A stretch of DNA of 64,000 nucleotides, taken from the NCBI RefSeq assembly GCF_024649945.1, contig NZ_JANKMS010000002.1:682001-746000 (forward strand). Direction: 5' to 3'. Below are positions 27,401 to 34,353 of this stretch, piece by piece. The notes below the pieces were generated by a model that saw only the letters and a list, made by a program, of their open reading frames with translations, was not told the DNA's origin and searched no databases. How positions within the stretch are numbered: the first letter of the stretch is position 1; the number at the start of each line of letters is the position of its first letter. Source of the stretch: Flavobacterium panacis. Lineage in GTDB: Bacteria > Bacteroidota > Bacteroidia > Flavobacteriales > Flavobacteriaceae. The translations under genes were made by a program, and so were the position numbers.

Positions 27401-28034
27401 CTAGAACATCTTCTTTTAAAACAACGTTGATAACGCTTCTTCCTTCAACTTTAATTTCTTGTCTTACATATCCTAAGTAAGCAAAAGCTAAAGTAGTTTG
27501 GCTGCTTACTGCAATAATCTGATATTCACCATTAAAATCGGTATTTACGCCTCTTCCTGAACCATTATCAGAAATTGCTGCACCTACTAATGGCATACCT
27601 TTTTCATCAGTAACACGTCCTTTTACAATAAAGTCCGCTTCTGCTTTAGCAGGTTTATTATCTTCCGAAGCTTTTTTTGCCATAAGGACAATATGATTTC
27701 CTGAGACTTTAAAATCTGTGCTTGTATCTCCAAAAATGGTACTTAAGATCGTTTCGATAGAAACATTACTCTCATTAACATTAATTGTTCTGTTTAAGTC
27801 AACAGATCGTACATTATAAACAAATCTGTAATTTGTTGTGTATTCAAGCTTTTCAATGGCTTTTGCAACAGTCATATTATTTGCATTGAAAGACATTTTT
27901 GCTTTCTGCGAGTAGGTTACTCCCGCCTGCATCACTGTAAAAGTGGTTAAGATAAACAATGTGGTCAATTTCATTTTCAAATCGAATTTCAAAAAAGGCT
28001 CGCCGAACCTGATTTTGTTCAATAGTTTTTTCAT
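24468..28034 (-). CDS. SusC/RagA-family TonB-dependent transporter with N-terminal STN signalling domain
   Basis: At 1188 residues it is longer than the other SusC proteins here, because of an extended N-terminus and an STN domain (about 48-120; AKMSFNANNMTVAKAIEKLEY). A carboxypeptidase-like domain (about 132-215) follows, then the plug (RGTTSMNGVSAPLYVIDGFP, TVLKDAAASSIYGARAANGV) and the barrel. The STN domain is the contact to a FecR anti-sigma factor, and FecR and an ECF sigma gene lie directly upstream. I infer that ligand binding induces its own operon. The long N-terminus (MKKLLNKIRFGEPF) is typical of STN-type SusC proteins and supports the chosen start over the Met at residue 21. Confidence 0.95.
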   Translation of the reverse strand: MKKLLNKIRFGEPFLKFDLKMKLTTLFILTTFTVMQAGVTYSQKAKMSFNANNMTVAKAIEKLEYTTNYRFVYNVRSVDLNRTINVNESNVSIETILSTIFGDTSTDFKVSGNHIVLMAKKASEDNKPAKAEADFIVKGRVTDEKGMPLVGAAISDNGSGRGVNTDFNGEYQIIAVSSQTTLAFAYLGYVRQEIKVEGRSVINVVLKEDVLELEGLVLKTGYQDITAEKATGSFSNLKAKDFQEQRLSGLDKILEGRIVGYQDGKIRGTTSMNGVSAPLYVIDGFPVENTRLTPYSNIEENLPNLNLEDIETITVLKDAAASSIYGARAANGVVVITTKKAKAGKTNISFSSNLTVTPYRNYTGNLTDSGDIIGLEKGWADGNPNLKAANANTYAQSLLNNAAFTSLGMQTILNGYAGNISQAEMNNRLNQLGSQGYKYYDDIARYAKRDQYFLQHNLSLGKATENNNFTASLTYKDNQFEDRYTDNKTVGLNLKNSTQINDWLSLDLGSYTNFGTGDTQSYFANSPQFKYQPYNQLVNNDGTNFVSTAASRYNNFTLNSMQTYGLYNMDITPMDEFGRNLIENKNFLNRTYAKFNVKFSNAFTYNAMFQYEFASDRASQLFDRDSYYVRNKVNGMVTIANNKAVYNLPYGDIIKDTNQFSNAYNFRQQLNFNQTFAEKHDFSAIAGMEIRHSKQEYNDNTRYGYDSQALSFTNINQADLLKVYGSVFSGYMSQNEFALEKELQNRYVSVYSTGGYTYDRRYTLSGSIRWDRSNLWGTDSKFQNKPIWSAGAGWNINNESFFNVEWVDILKLRGSYGIAGNIAKDTAPYLTAFYSANPNVGGTQGSVGRRPNPELSWEKTTTTNIGLDFSFFKNRLSGTLDLYNKKGQNLLASSQGVPTEGFGYSTYTLNNGEMTNKGIEVSLSGTLVKTPSFSWNAAVLYAYNKNVVDYVNVKAPVYYLQLDYSNAFPRVGTSFNSIYGYKWAGLSNTGVPQVYDASGTAVKYNPAQIDAIKDFGSTVPTHSGSFHTSANYKNFSLSALFIYELGHKIRNTFLPMLANNYNGAIGGYVTDITVVNNHIADRWMKPGDEAFTNVPRAVYEYEPEFNSESRTIYSYADINILDASNVRLSNISLSYQMPSAIIKKVKLDGVRFNLNAENVYTFAKSRDAKYMLGGFISPSFVMGVNVNF

Positions 28035-28092
28035 ACTTTTAAAATGTTTTTTTTAATGTTGGTTGGTTAATTAACTGACCGCATATACTCTA

Positions 28093-28128
28093 CCGGGAAA
28101 TGTTGGCGCATTTTCCGGTTTTTTTATA
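28093..28128 (+). terminator. Terminator-like hairpin oriented opposite to the surrounding genes
   Basis: A 10-bp stem with one mismatch (ccgggaaatg / cattttccgg) and a 6-base loop is followed on the plus strand by TTTTTTTTT. It lies between FecR and SusC, both transcribed on the minus strand. It would end a plus-strand transcript antisense to the SusC 5' end. Confidence 0.4.
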
Positions 28129-28254
28129 ACGATCCTTCATTCTTGGATTTTGTTACATAGGCGCTTAATTTATTTTAGATTTTATGATTGTAGATTTCAG
28201 ATTTTTCAATCTTTCTTCTTGTCTTTTTTCTATCTTCTATATTCTTCTCTCTCT

Positions 28255-29403
28255 TTACTTAATCGTAATTTTATCTCTGTCAATATTATAATCTATTGCA
28301 TAACTATCGCTGAAATACTTCAAAACCACTTCAATCGGTTCATTATCAAATCGGGCATTGAAAATTTCTCTTCCGAGCATTTTATTTCTATTGATAAAAG
28401 TCACATTGTAATGACGTTCCAGTTTTTTAATAATATCTTCAAAAGATGCATTTTTAAACACCAAACTTCCTTTTACCCAGGCTGTATAATACTCTGTATT
28501 AACCTGTTCTTTTGTTATTGCCAGCTGTCCTTTTTCGTTTGAACCTTTTTCACCAGGTTTTAAATACACCTGATTTTCTTTTGTTTTCTGATCTTTGTAA
28601 AGAGACACTTTTCCTTCAACCAGAACAACATCTGTACTGGTATTTTCACTGTATGTATCTACATTGAACTTTGTTCCTAAAACCTCAATATTTACATTTT
28701 GTGTATTGACATCAAAAGGATGTTCTTTATCTTTTTCTACTTCAAAATAAGCTTCTCCAAGCAAATACACCTGTCGATTTTTATTTTTCACAAACTGCAC
28801 CGGATAACGTAATGTTGTTCCGGCATTTAAATGTACCAACGTTCCATCAGACAATTGTACTTCAAACTTTTTACCGTAAGGAATTCTAATTGTATTGTAA
28901 ACCAATGATCCGCCAGAATATGCTTTTGTGTAAACCAATCTGTCTTTTTCTTGTCTTCCAATTACATTTCCGTCTTTATCTGTAATATTTTTGTCGTCAT
29001 TCGGATCCAGATTTTGTGATTCATTTCCAAGCTGCAATACAATCTCATCTTCTCTCGGAATCACCACATTTTGTTTTGAATGTGATTTTTCAGCATTTTT
29101 ATAGAAATAAAAACCTCCTAGGGCTACAATCAAAATCGCAGCATATTTATAGTACGATGAAAATCTTCGTTTGTAAAAAACATTATTTTCTTTTTGAATT
29201 CTTTCTGAAAGCTGTTTTCTTACTTCAGTAGAATCAAAAGTGTTCAAAGCAGTATCAATAGCGTAATTGGTTTTTACAAAATCCTTAAACACCGTTTGAT
29301 TCTCTTCTTCTTTTAACCACTCAGTTAGCTCCTCAATTTCTTCATGAGAAGCCTGATTTGTGATAAATTTAACAATTAGTCTCTCTGACTTTTTTACTGT
29401 CAT
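28255..29403 (-). CDS. FecR-family anti-sigma factor
   Basis: This is a 382-residue protein starting at MTVKKSERLIVKFI; a TTG 39 bases further upstream would only add an unlikely leader. A short cytoplasmic N-terminal region that binds sigma (to about residue 80) is followed by a membrane helix (YAAILIVALGGFYFY). The periplasmic FecR domain (IRIPYGKKFEVQLSDGTLVHLNAGTTLRYP) and a C-terminal domain (FKNASFEDIIKKLERHYNVTF) that docks to STN follow. It holds or activates the divergently encoded ECF sigma factor in response to the STN-type SusC protein. Gene order sigma / anti-sigma / SusC / SusD is the standard trans-envelope signalling arrangement in Bacteroidota. Confidence 0.94.
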   Translation of the reverse strand: MTVKKSERLIVKFITNQASHEEIEELTEWLKEEENQTVFKDFVKTNYAIDTALNTFDSTEVRKQLSERIQKENNVFYKRRFSSYYKYAAILIVALGGFYFYKNAEKSHSKQNVVIPREDEIVLQLGNESQNLDPNDDKNITDKDGNVIGRQEKDRLVYTKAYSGGSLVYNTIRIPYGKKFEVQLSDGTLVHLNAGTTLRYPVQFVKNKNRQVYLLGEAYFEVEKDKEHPFDVNTQNVNIEVLGTKFNVDTYSENTSTDVVLVEGKVSLYKDQKTKENQVYLKPGEKGSNEKGQLAITKEQVNTEYYTAWVKGSLVFKNASFEDIIKKLERHYNVTFINRNKMLGREIFNARFDNEPIEVVLKYFSDSYAIDYNIDRDKITIK

Positions 29404-29636
29404 TTTAGTCGTTTTTAATATTATTACGAAGCCAAAAAACAAAACCCTAACAATTTGATAAAGTTTTTTTCATTTTGATGAATTTTTTATTTTTCACAAG
29501 TTTTTTCGTTCAATAAATTCTACTAATTTGATAGAAATAAAAGAATAAAAGTTTTTATATTTGCCTTTTTTTCTGATTTTTATTTGTAATAAATTTCAAA
29601 TAGAAAACGAAAAAAAACACGAATTTTACTAAATAC

Positions 29637-29653
29637 TGGTCTAATTTAGACCA
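29637..29653. promoter_or_regulatory. 17-bp palindrome upstream of the ECF sigma gene, possible operator
   Basis: TGGTCTAATTTAGACCA has perfect 8-bp arms around one central base. It ends 17 bases before a TAnnTTTG box and 30 bases before the sigma start codon, a place where an activator or repressor would contact the promoter. No second copy was noticed in the window. Confidence 0.5.
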
Positions 29654-29670
29654 TAAAAACTATAAATTTA

Positions 29671-29678
29671 TATATTTG
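29671..29678 (+). promoter_or_regulatory. TAnnTTTG -7 box directly before the ECF sigma start
   Basis: TATATTTG matches the Bacteroidota housekeeping -7 box and ends 5 bases before the ATG, which would give a message with almost no leader. A second TATATTTG lies at 29556-29563 and would give a leader of about 110 bases. Neither has a clearly spaced TTG at -33. Confidence 0.4.
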
Positions 29679-29683
29679 TTTAT

Positions 29684-30295
29684 ATGAAAACGGGTGATTA
29701 CAATGATAATGCAATACTAATTGAGTCTCTACAAAATGGAGATGAAATGGCTTATGCCTATTTAATTGACACCTATCATCATAAACTTTGTGTTTACGCT
29801 AACAGTTTGGTTAAGAACATTTACAGTGCAGAAGATATTGTGCAAAACGTTTTTATCAAAGTATGGGAGCAGCGTACGAGATTGAAATCTGACCATTCTT
29901 TAAAAAGTTTTCTATACAAATTAACTTATAATGAGTTTATCGATTTGTACAGAAAAAATCAGTCTTTATTTTCACTGGAAAAATCCTATTATGATGCCTT
30001 GAACGGAATTGTTCAAGAAGAAGATTCAGAAGCTTTTCAGAGAGTTTTAAATGCCGTGAATAAAGAAATTCAGAATCTGCCGCCAAAATGCAAGGAAGTA
30101 TTTATTTTGAGCAAAAAAGAAGGTTTGACCAATATTGAAATTGCAGAACATTTGGATGTTTCTATAAAAACCGTTGAAGCTCAAATCACTAAAGCTTTTT
30201 CTATACTGCGCTCTTCATTGGAAGAAAAAGTGAGAAGTGTTTTGTTCCTATTATTTTCGGCTAAAAAAAAATTCAGACTAAATAATTTAATCTGA
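29684..30295 (+). CDS. ECF-subfamily RNA polymerase sigma-70 factor
   Basis: This 203-residue protein has sigma region 2 (about 20-90; YAEDIVQNVFIKVWEQR type, here AEDIVQNVFIKVWEQ) and region 4 (about 135-190; LPPKCKEVFILSKKEGLTNIEIAEHLDVSIKTVEAQI) with its helix-turn-helix. It belongs to the FecI-like group regulated by FecR. It is divergent from the FecR gene, with 280 bases between them that hold a 17-bp palindrome. Targets are probably the STN-type SusC operon and its thiol/peptidase neighbours. A hairpin that overlaps the stop codon acts as terminator. Confidence 0.95.
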   Translation: MKTGDYNDNAILIESLQNGDEMAYAYLIDTYHHKLCVYANSLVKNIYSAEDIVQNVFIKVWEQRTRLKSDHSLKSFLYKLTYNEFIDLYRKNQSLFSLEKSYYDALNGIVQEEDSEAFQRVLNAVNKEIQNLPPKCKEVFILSKKEGLTNIEIAEHLDVSIKTVEAQITKAFSILRSSLEEKVRSVLFLLFSAKKKFRLNNLI

Positions 30296-30304
30296 ATTTT
30301 CCTT
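30267..30304 (+). terminator. Terminator overlapping the end of the ECF sigma gene
   Basis: The arms aaaattcaga (30267-30276) and tctgaatttt (30291-30300) are perfect complements, followed by ccttttattg. The stop codon lies in the 3' arm. Confidence 0.65.
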
Positions 30305-30389
30305 TTATTGATTTAAAGTATAAACAAGTCCGATATCTTTCCTCTATTTTTCAATCAAAATAGTAATCTTGTGTCTTGCTTCTTTTATA

Positions 30390-31145
30390 TCAGCTTGCTT
30401 CTTCCATCTTAATTCTTTCCTCTGCAAAATCTAAAACTGGCGTCTTCAAATCATGGTACAAAAGTACTTTCCAGTTTTCATCTTTTGCCTGCTGTTCCCA
30501 TTTTTTACGAGATTCCATTGCACGTTTTCCGTCGAAATCTGTTTTGTAGGCAACAGGAATTTTTAAATATCTTTTTTGAGGCAAGTCATCTGCTCCATAA
30601 AAAACAATTTCGTCATCGGCCTTAATCCAAAATACTTGTTGAAATTGGGTATGTCCTGCTGTAACTTCAAAGTAAATTTCATCAGTTATATGACCGCTGT
30701 CTTCATTTAGTAATTCAACATTTGGTAATTTTTTCAGCTGATTTAATATTTCAGGAACGTACGACGGATTTTGTAATTGTTCTAAAGCGAAATCTATTTC
30801 TCGTTCTTGAATGTAAATTTTCGTATTTGGGAAATTTTGAACGAATTGACCATTTTCAAAATAACCGATTCCCTCAATATGATCTTTATGAAGATGCGAA
30901 ACCAGAATTTTGGTAATCTGCTGAGGTTCGATATTGTTTTTTCTAAGCATTTCGTAAATAAACGGAACTCCGTTATTGACAAATCCTAAACCGAAATCTA
31001 TTAAAATAACATCATTGTCTGTAATAACGACAAAAGGCTGAATGGCCATTTTTAAACCTAATTCGGTTGTATTCTCTTCTAAAAGCTGAAATTCTTTTTT
31101 AGAATTGACAATATAATTTCCTTCTTGTAAAGCTATAATTTCCAT
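30390..31145 (-). CDS. MBL-fold metallo-hydrolase
   Basis: This 251-residue cytoplasmic protein has the metallo-beta-lactamase motif HLHKDH (84-89) and further metal ligands in TAGHTQFQ (about residue 175) and the C-terminal YHDLKTP. VILIDFGLGF (46-55) is the usual strand before the first motif. The fold covers lactonases, glyoxalase II, sulfur dioxygenases and others, and the sequence alone does not choose among them. It is divergent from a LysR-type regulator, 102 bases away, which probably controls it. No signal peptide is present. A role in detoxification or lactone cleavage is inference only. Confidence 0.85.
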   Translation of the reverse strand: MEIIALQEGNYIVNSKKEFQLLEENTTELGLKMAIQPFVVITDNDVILIDFGLGFVNNGVPFIYEMLRKNNIEPQQITKILVSHLHKDHIEGIGYFENGQFVQNFPNTKIYIQEREIDFALEQLQNPSYVPEILNQLKKLPNVELLNEDSGHITDEIYFEVTAGHTQFQQVFWIKADDEIVFYGADDLPQKRYLKIPVAYKTDFDGKRAMESRKKWEQQAKDENWKVLLYHDLKTPVLDFAEERIKMEEAS

Positions 31146-31192
31146 TTTGTTTTGCTTTTATTTTGCAACACAGCAAAGTTCTTAAGAATTTC

Positions 31193-31200
31193 TATATTTG
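31193..31200 (+). promoter_or_regulatory. TAnnTTTG -7 box of the LysR gene
   Basis: TATATTTG lies 47 bases before the ATG at 31248, giving a leader of about 40 bases. The -33 element is not clear. Confidence 0.45.
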
Positions 31201-31214
31201 TAAAACCTTATTTT

Positions 31215-31237
31215 TCGATAAAATCAATCGATAAAAC
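31215..31237. promoter_or_regulatory. Direct repeat TCGATAAAA x2 in the MBL/LysR divergent region
   Basis: TCGATAAAAT (31215-31224) and TCGATAAAAC (31228-31237) repeat with a 13-base period between the divergent genes. It may be where the LysR protein binds, although LysR sites are more often interrupted palindromes. Confidence 0.3.
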
Positions 31238-31247
31238 CGATTTAGAA

Positions 31248-32123
31248 ATGGAACTCAGACAGCTAAAATATTTTCTAAAGGCAAAAGAATTACTCAATTT
31301 TACCGAAGCTGCAACGGCACTTTTTATTAGCCAAAGCACTTTATCACAACAAATTAAACAACTGGAAGACGAGCTACAGGTTCCTCTTTTTAATAGAATT
31401 GGAAAACGGATTACGCTCACAGAAGCGGGAGATTTATTTTCAGTTTATGCCCAACAATCTGTCAATAAAGCAACAGATGGATTTGAACTTTTAAAAGACC
31501 TAAACAATCTTGAAACCGGAAAAGTGGCTATTGGCGTTACTTATGCATTGCGTCATGTGGTTACAAAAGCTTTGATTGTTTTTAGTTCTGAATTTCCAAA
31601 AATTCAATTTGAGATTGTCTTTGGAACTTCCCAAGAATTAATTCAAAAACTGAATCATTTTGAACTCGATGTCATTCTGACATTTGAAGAAATTGCTTCT
31701 GAAGCCCATTTTAAATACAGAGAATTGTTTACGTCTCCAATGGCTTTGGTTACCTCAGCTGAAACCTCTTTCAAAAATAAAAAAAGTATTTCGCTGAGTG
31801 AAGTCAGTTCTTTACCACTTGCACTTCCATCGAATGGTTTCAGTACGACCCAATTTATCAATAAGGCTTTTAAGAAAGACCATCTGAATCCGAAAGTGAC
31901 CATTGAAATCAATGATATTCCAACTTTATTAGAATTAATCAAAACAGGAAAATGGCATACCATTCTAACAAAAACAACAATTGAAAACGAAAAAGATTTA
32001 CACGCTATTCCAATAAAAGGAGAAAATATGACGCGTACTGCAATGCTTATTTCTCTAAAAGAAGTTTATGAAAAAAAAGCGGTAATTGCATTTTTGAAAA
32101 CGCTTATGGATAATTTGAAATAA
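31248..32123 (+). CDS. LysR-family transcriptional regulator
   Basis: This 291-residue protein starts at MELRQLKYFLKAKE. The frame is open 96 bases further upstream, but that stretch overlaps the promoter and adds a non-family N-terminus. The winged helix-turn-helix (1-60; FTEAATALFISQSTLSQQIKQLED) is followed by a two-lobed effector domain (about 90-290; GKVAIGVTYALRHVVTKAL). It resembles the CynR/CysL side of the family. It most likely controls the divergent metallo-hydrolase; the effector is unknown. A short Cys/Lys-rich region is absent, so there is no sign of redox sensing. Confidence 0.92.
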   Translation: MELRQLKYFLKAKELLNFTEAATALFISQSTLSQQIKQLEDELQVPLFNRIGKRITLTEAGDLFSVYAQQSVNKATDGFELLKDLNNLETGKVAIGVTYALRHVVTKALIVFSSEFPKIQFEIVFGTSQELIQKLNHFELDVILTFEEIASEAHFKYRELFTSPMALVTSAETSFKNKKSISLSEVSSLPLALPSNGFSTTQFINKAFKKDHLNPKVTIEINDIPTLLELIKTGKWHTILTKTTIENEKDLHAIPIKGENMTRTAMLISLKEVYEKKAVIAFLKTLMDNLK

Positions 32124-32149
32124 TATCTTTTTATAATACTGAGAGAATT

Positions 32150-32206
32150 TCTCGCAAAGACACAAAGACGATAAGTTTTTTTTAGAAATTTTGCGACTTT
32201 GCGAGA
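32150..32206. repeat. CTCGCAAAG inverted repeat, copy 1
   Basis: tctcgcaaag (32150-32159) and ctttgcgaga (32197-32206) are perfect arms of an element made of cgcaaagac-type units. A second copy lies at 59419-59490. It is between the convergent LysR and esterase genes and may act as a terminator. Confidence 0.7.
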
Positions 32207-32218
32207 TTCAATACAATT

Positions 32219-34132
32219 CTATTGTAAATCTGCCTCAAAAGGCGAAGCGGGCAGTTTTTCTTTGTTATATAAATTAGCAGTATCCGGATTATCTGCCCAA
32301 GCATAACGAACCTTTCTCGGATTTCTAATTTCATTGCTCCAAACTATAATTTTATCACCCTCAATAGTTGCATTTGCCCAAACAAATTTTCCGTCCTGTC
32401 CGGCAATCGCAAAGCCCTTCAGCGTATTTCCTCCTTTGCTCATTAAGCCAGAACCGATAGATTTAAATTTCAAAATGAGCTGTTCGTCTTTTTGTTGCAT
32501 CGAATCAAAAATTGGTCCTGAAGCAATTAATTTTTTCTCGCCATAAACCATTTTTCTTGCCTGAAGCGCTAATCGTCGTCCCACATCATATTTATTTAAT
32601 GGATGAATGTCGTTCCATTCTCCTAAATCTATGGTAACCGCCAATCCTGTATTGTCAATTTTTACCAGATTGGATTGCTGTTGTCTTAAAGCAGCCCAAC
32701 TGCTTTCTACAGGTTCCAATTTCGGATCCATATAATTGGTTAATTGAACCACAAAAAATGGTAATTTTTCCTGATTTAATTGAGCACGCCATGTCTCAAT
32801 TAAGGTTTTCATTAAATCAAAATATTCGGATGGCTTTTTGGTATTTGATTCACCCTGATACCACAAAACTCCTTTTAAAGAATAATTTTTTAAAGGTGCA
32901 ATCATCGCATTGTAAAGCCCTACTGGTTTCCAACGCACAAATGTTTGTCCAGGAAGTGGTTGCATTTTTGAACCTAATTTATATTTCCACTCTCCTTTTA
33001 AATCGATTGTTTTATTATCGATAATGAATTCATAAGGTTTGTCGCTTACAAAGCCGCCTCTTCCGGAATTATTGATTACACGAACCGTAATTTCGTTTTT
33101 CCCTTCTTTTAAAATAGAACTATTGAAAGAATAAATTCTTGGTGGATATTGATACGAAGTAGTTCCCACAAAATTTCCATTTACAAAAACGGAATCAGCA
33201 TCTACAATTCTTCCTAAAATAATTTTTGCCTGAGTTTCTTTAATCTTTTCTAGTTTAAATTCTTTTTTAAACCAAACCGAACCATTTGTATTTCCAAGTT
33301 CTCCATCGGCCCAATAACCTGGAATATTCATTGTTTTCCAATCGGAAACGTTAGTAGAATTTCTCCATTTATTTTTTAAACCCAAATCTGTTTGATTCAG
33401 CATTTTGTACCAATCTGAACTTACTTTTCGATCATTTTCATCGATTTGTTTTTCTAGTTTTCCGTCTTTAAATTTTAAATATTCCTGATAATAATCGGGA
33501 AACTTTTTAACTCCTTCTTCATTAATCCAGGATTCTGCCGGCGAACCACCCAAAGCACTGTTAATTAATCCGATTGGAATTCTATACTTTTCATAAATTT
33601 CTGTAGCGAAAAAATAGCCAACACCTGTAAATTGTAAAACACTGACTGGATTTGCTGAAACCCATTGACCTGATGAAAAATCATTTCTTTCTTTCTCAAA
33701 ATAATATTCATCTGGAACCAAAAATTGTCTAATGTTCGTATTCTCAGATTTAGCAATTTCATCTTTATATTTATCTTTCAATCTGTCCATTGGAAGTTCC
33801 ATATTTGACTGTCCAGAACATAGCCAAACGTCTCCGAAAAGTATATTTTTCAGAATAATTGTATTGCTTGCTTTTAAGGTCATTTCAAATGGGCCTCCTG
33901 CTTTTTGTGATGGAAGCTGGATAGACCATTTTCCTTCTTCTGATGTTGTGGTTTTGTATTTTTTCCCTTTAAAATCCAGTTCAATATTCTCATTTGGTGA
34001 TGCCCATCCCCAAATGTTAGTTTTTGTATCGCGCTGCAATATCATTCCATCACTAATAAGTCTTGGAAGTTTTATTTGAGCATTGATGCTAAAGGTTATT
34101 AGAAATGCTAGTAATAATGTTTTCTGTCTCAT
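32219..34132 (-). CDS. Sialate O-acetylesterase-type SGNH esterase, probable xylan acetylesterase
   Basis: This 637-residue protein starts at MRQKTLLLAFLITFSINAQ, a clear signal peptide; a GTG 21 bases upstream lies in a repeat and is rejected. The SGNH block I is CSGQSNM, with catalytic Ser109, and the late GEWNDIHP gives the Asp and His. Between the SGNH halves (about 250-390) sits an inserted jelly-roll domain (VWFKKEFKLEKI, DADSVFVNGNFVG), as in the sialate O-acetylesterase / CE20 group. Members of this group in xylan loci remove acetyl groups from xylose. Here it ends the SusCD-GH10-GH35 block, so xylan or xylo-oligosaccharide de-acetylation in the periplasm is the likely job. Sialic acid is less likely, because no sialate gene is nearby. 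Confidence 0.85.
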   Translation of the reverse strand: MRQKTLLLAFLITFSINAQIKLPRLISDGMILQRDTKTNIWGWASPNENIELDFKGKKYKTTTSEEGKWSIQLPSQKAGGPFEMTLKASNTIILKNILFGDVWLCSGQSNMELPMDRLKDKYKDEIAKSENTNIRQFLVPDEYYFEKERNDFSSGQWVSANPVSVLQFTGVGYFFATEIYEKYRIPIGLINSALGGSPAESWINEEGVKKFPDYYQEYLKFKDGKLEKQIDENDRKVSSDWYKMLNQTDLGLKNKWRNSTNVSDWKTMNIPGYWADGELGNTNGSVWFKKEFKLEKIKETQAKIILGRIVDADSVFVNGNFVGTTSYQYPPRIYSFNSSILKEGKNEITVRVINNSGRGGFVSDKPYEFIIDNKTIDLKGEWKYKLGSKMQPLPGQTFVRWKPVGLYNAMIAPLKNYSLKGVLWYQGESNTKKPSEYFDLMKTLIETWRAQLNQEKLPFFVVQLTNYMDPKLEPVESSWAALRQQQSNLVKIDNTGLAVTIDLGEWNDIHPLNKYDVGRRLALQARKMVYGEKKLIASGPIFDSMQQKDEQLILKFKSIGSGLMSKGGNTLKGFAIAGQDGKFVWANATIEGDKIIVWSNEIRNPRKVRYAWADNPDTANLYNKEKLPASPFEADLQ

Positions 34133-34148
34133 TTTATATTTTTTTTTT

Positions 34149-34211
34149 GCCACAGATTAAAAAGATTAACACAGATTATTAAAAAATCATTTTAATACTT
34201 TAATCTGTGGC
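34149..34211. repeat. GCCACAGATTAAA inverted repeat
   Basis: gccacagattaaa and tttaatctgtggc form near-perfect arms of an element of cagatta-type units directly upstream of the esterase start. It is one of two adjacent elements in the 221-base gap between the GH35 and esterase genes. Confidence 0.7.
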
Positions 34212-34258
34212 TGAAATTTCTCCCGCAGATTTTGCAGATAACGCAGATTTTTTTTTCC

Positions 34259-34343
34259 GCCACGAATTTCACAAATTAAAAATTCGTGATATTTCAATAT
34301 TATAGACAAAATATTGATTAGTGCAATTTGTGAAATTCGTGGC
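34259..34343. repeat. GCCACGAATTTCAC inverted repeat
   Basis: A perfect 19-bp inverted repeat (34259-34277 with 34325-34343) encloses a 47-base AT-rich loop that contains a shorter attcgtga copy. It ends 10 bases from the GH35 stop and could act as terminator or processing site. Confidence 0.75.
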
Positions 34344-34353
34344 AGAAAAACCT

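Noticed and set aside
32219..34132. Sialic acid metabolism locus suggested by the sialate O-acetylesterase name
   Set aside because: No sialidase, NanA, NanE or sialate transporter gene is nearby. The enzyme ends a xylan operon, so a xylan acetylesterase role is more consistent.
34133..34153. GTG start 21 bases upstream for the acetylesterase
   Set aside because: It lies within an inverted repeat and adds MAKKKYK before a complete signal peptide that already starts with ATG at 34132.
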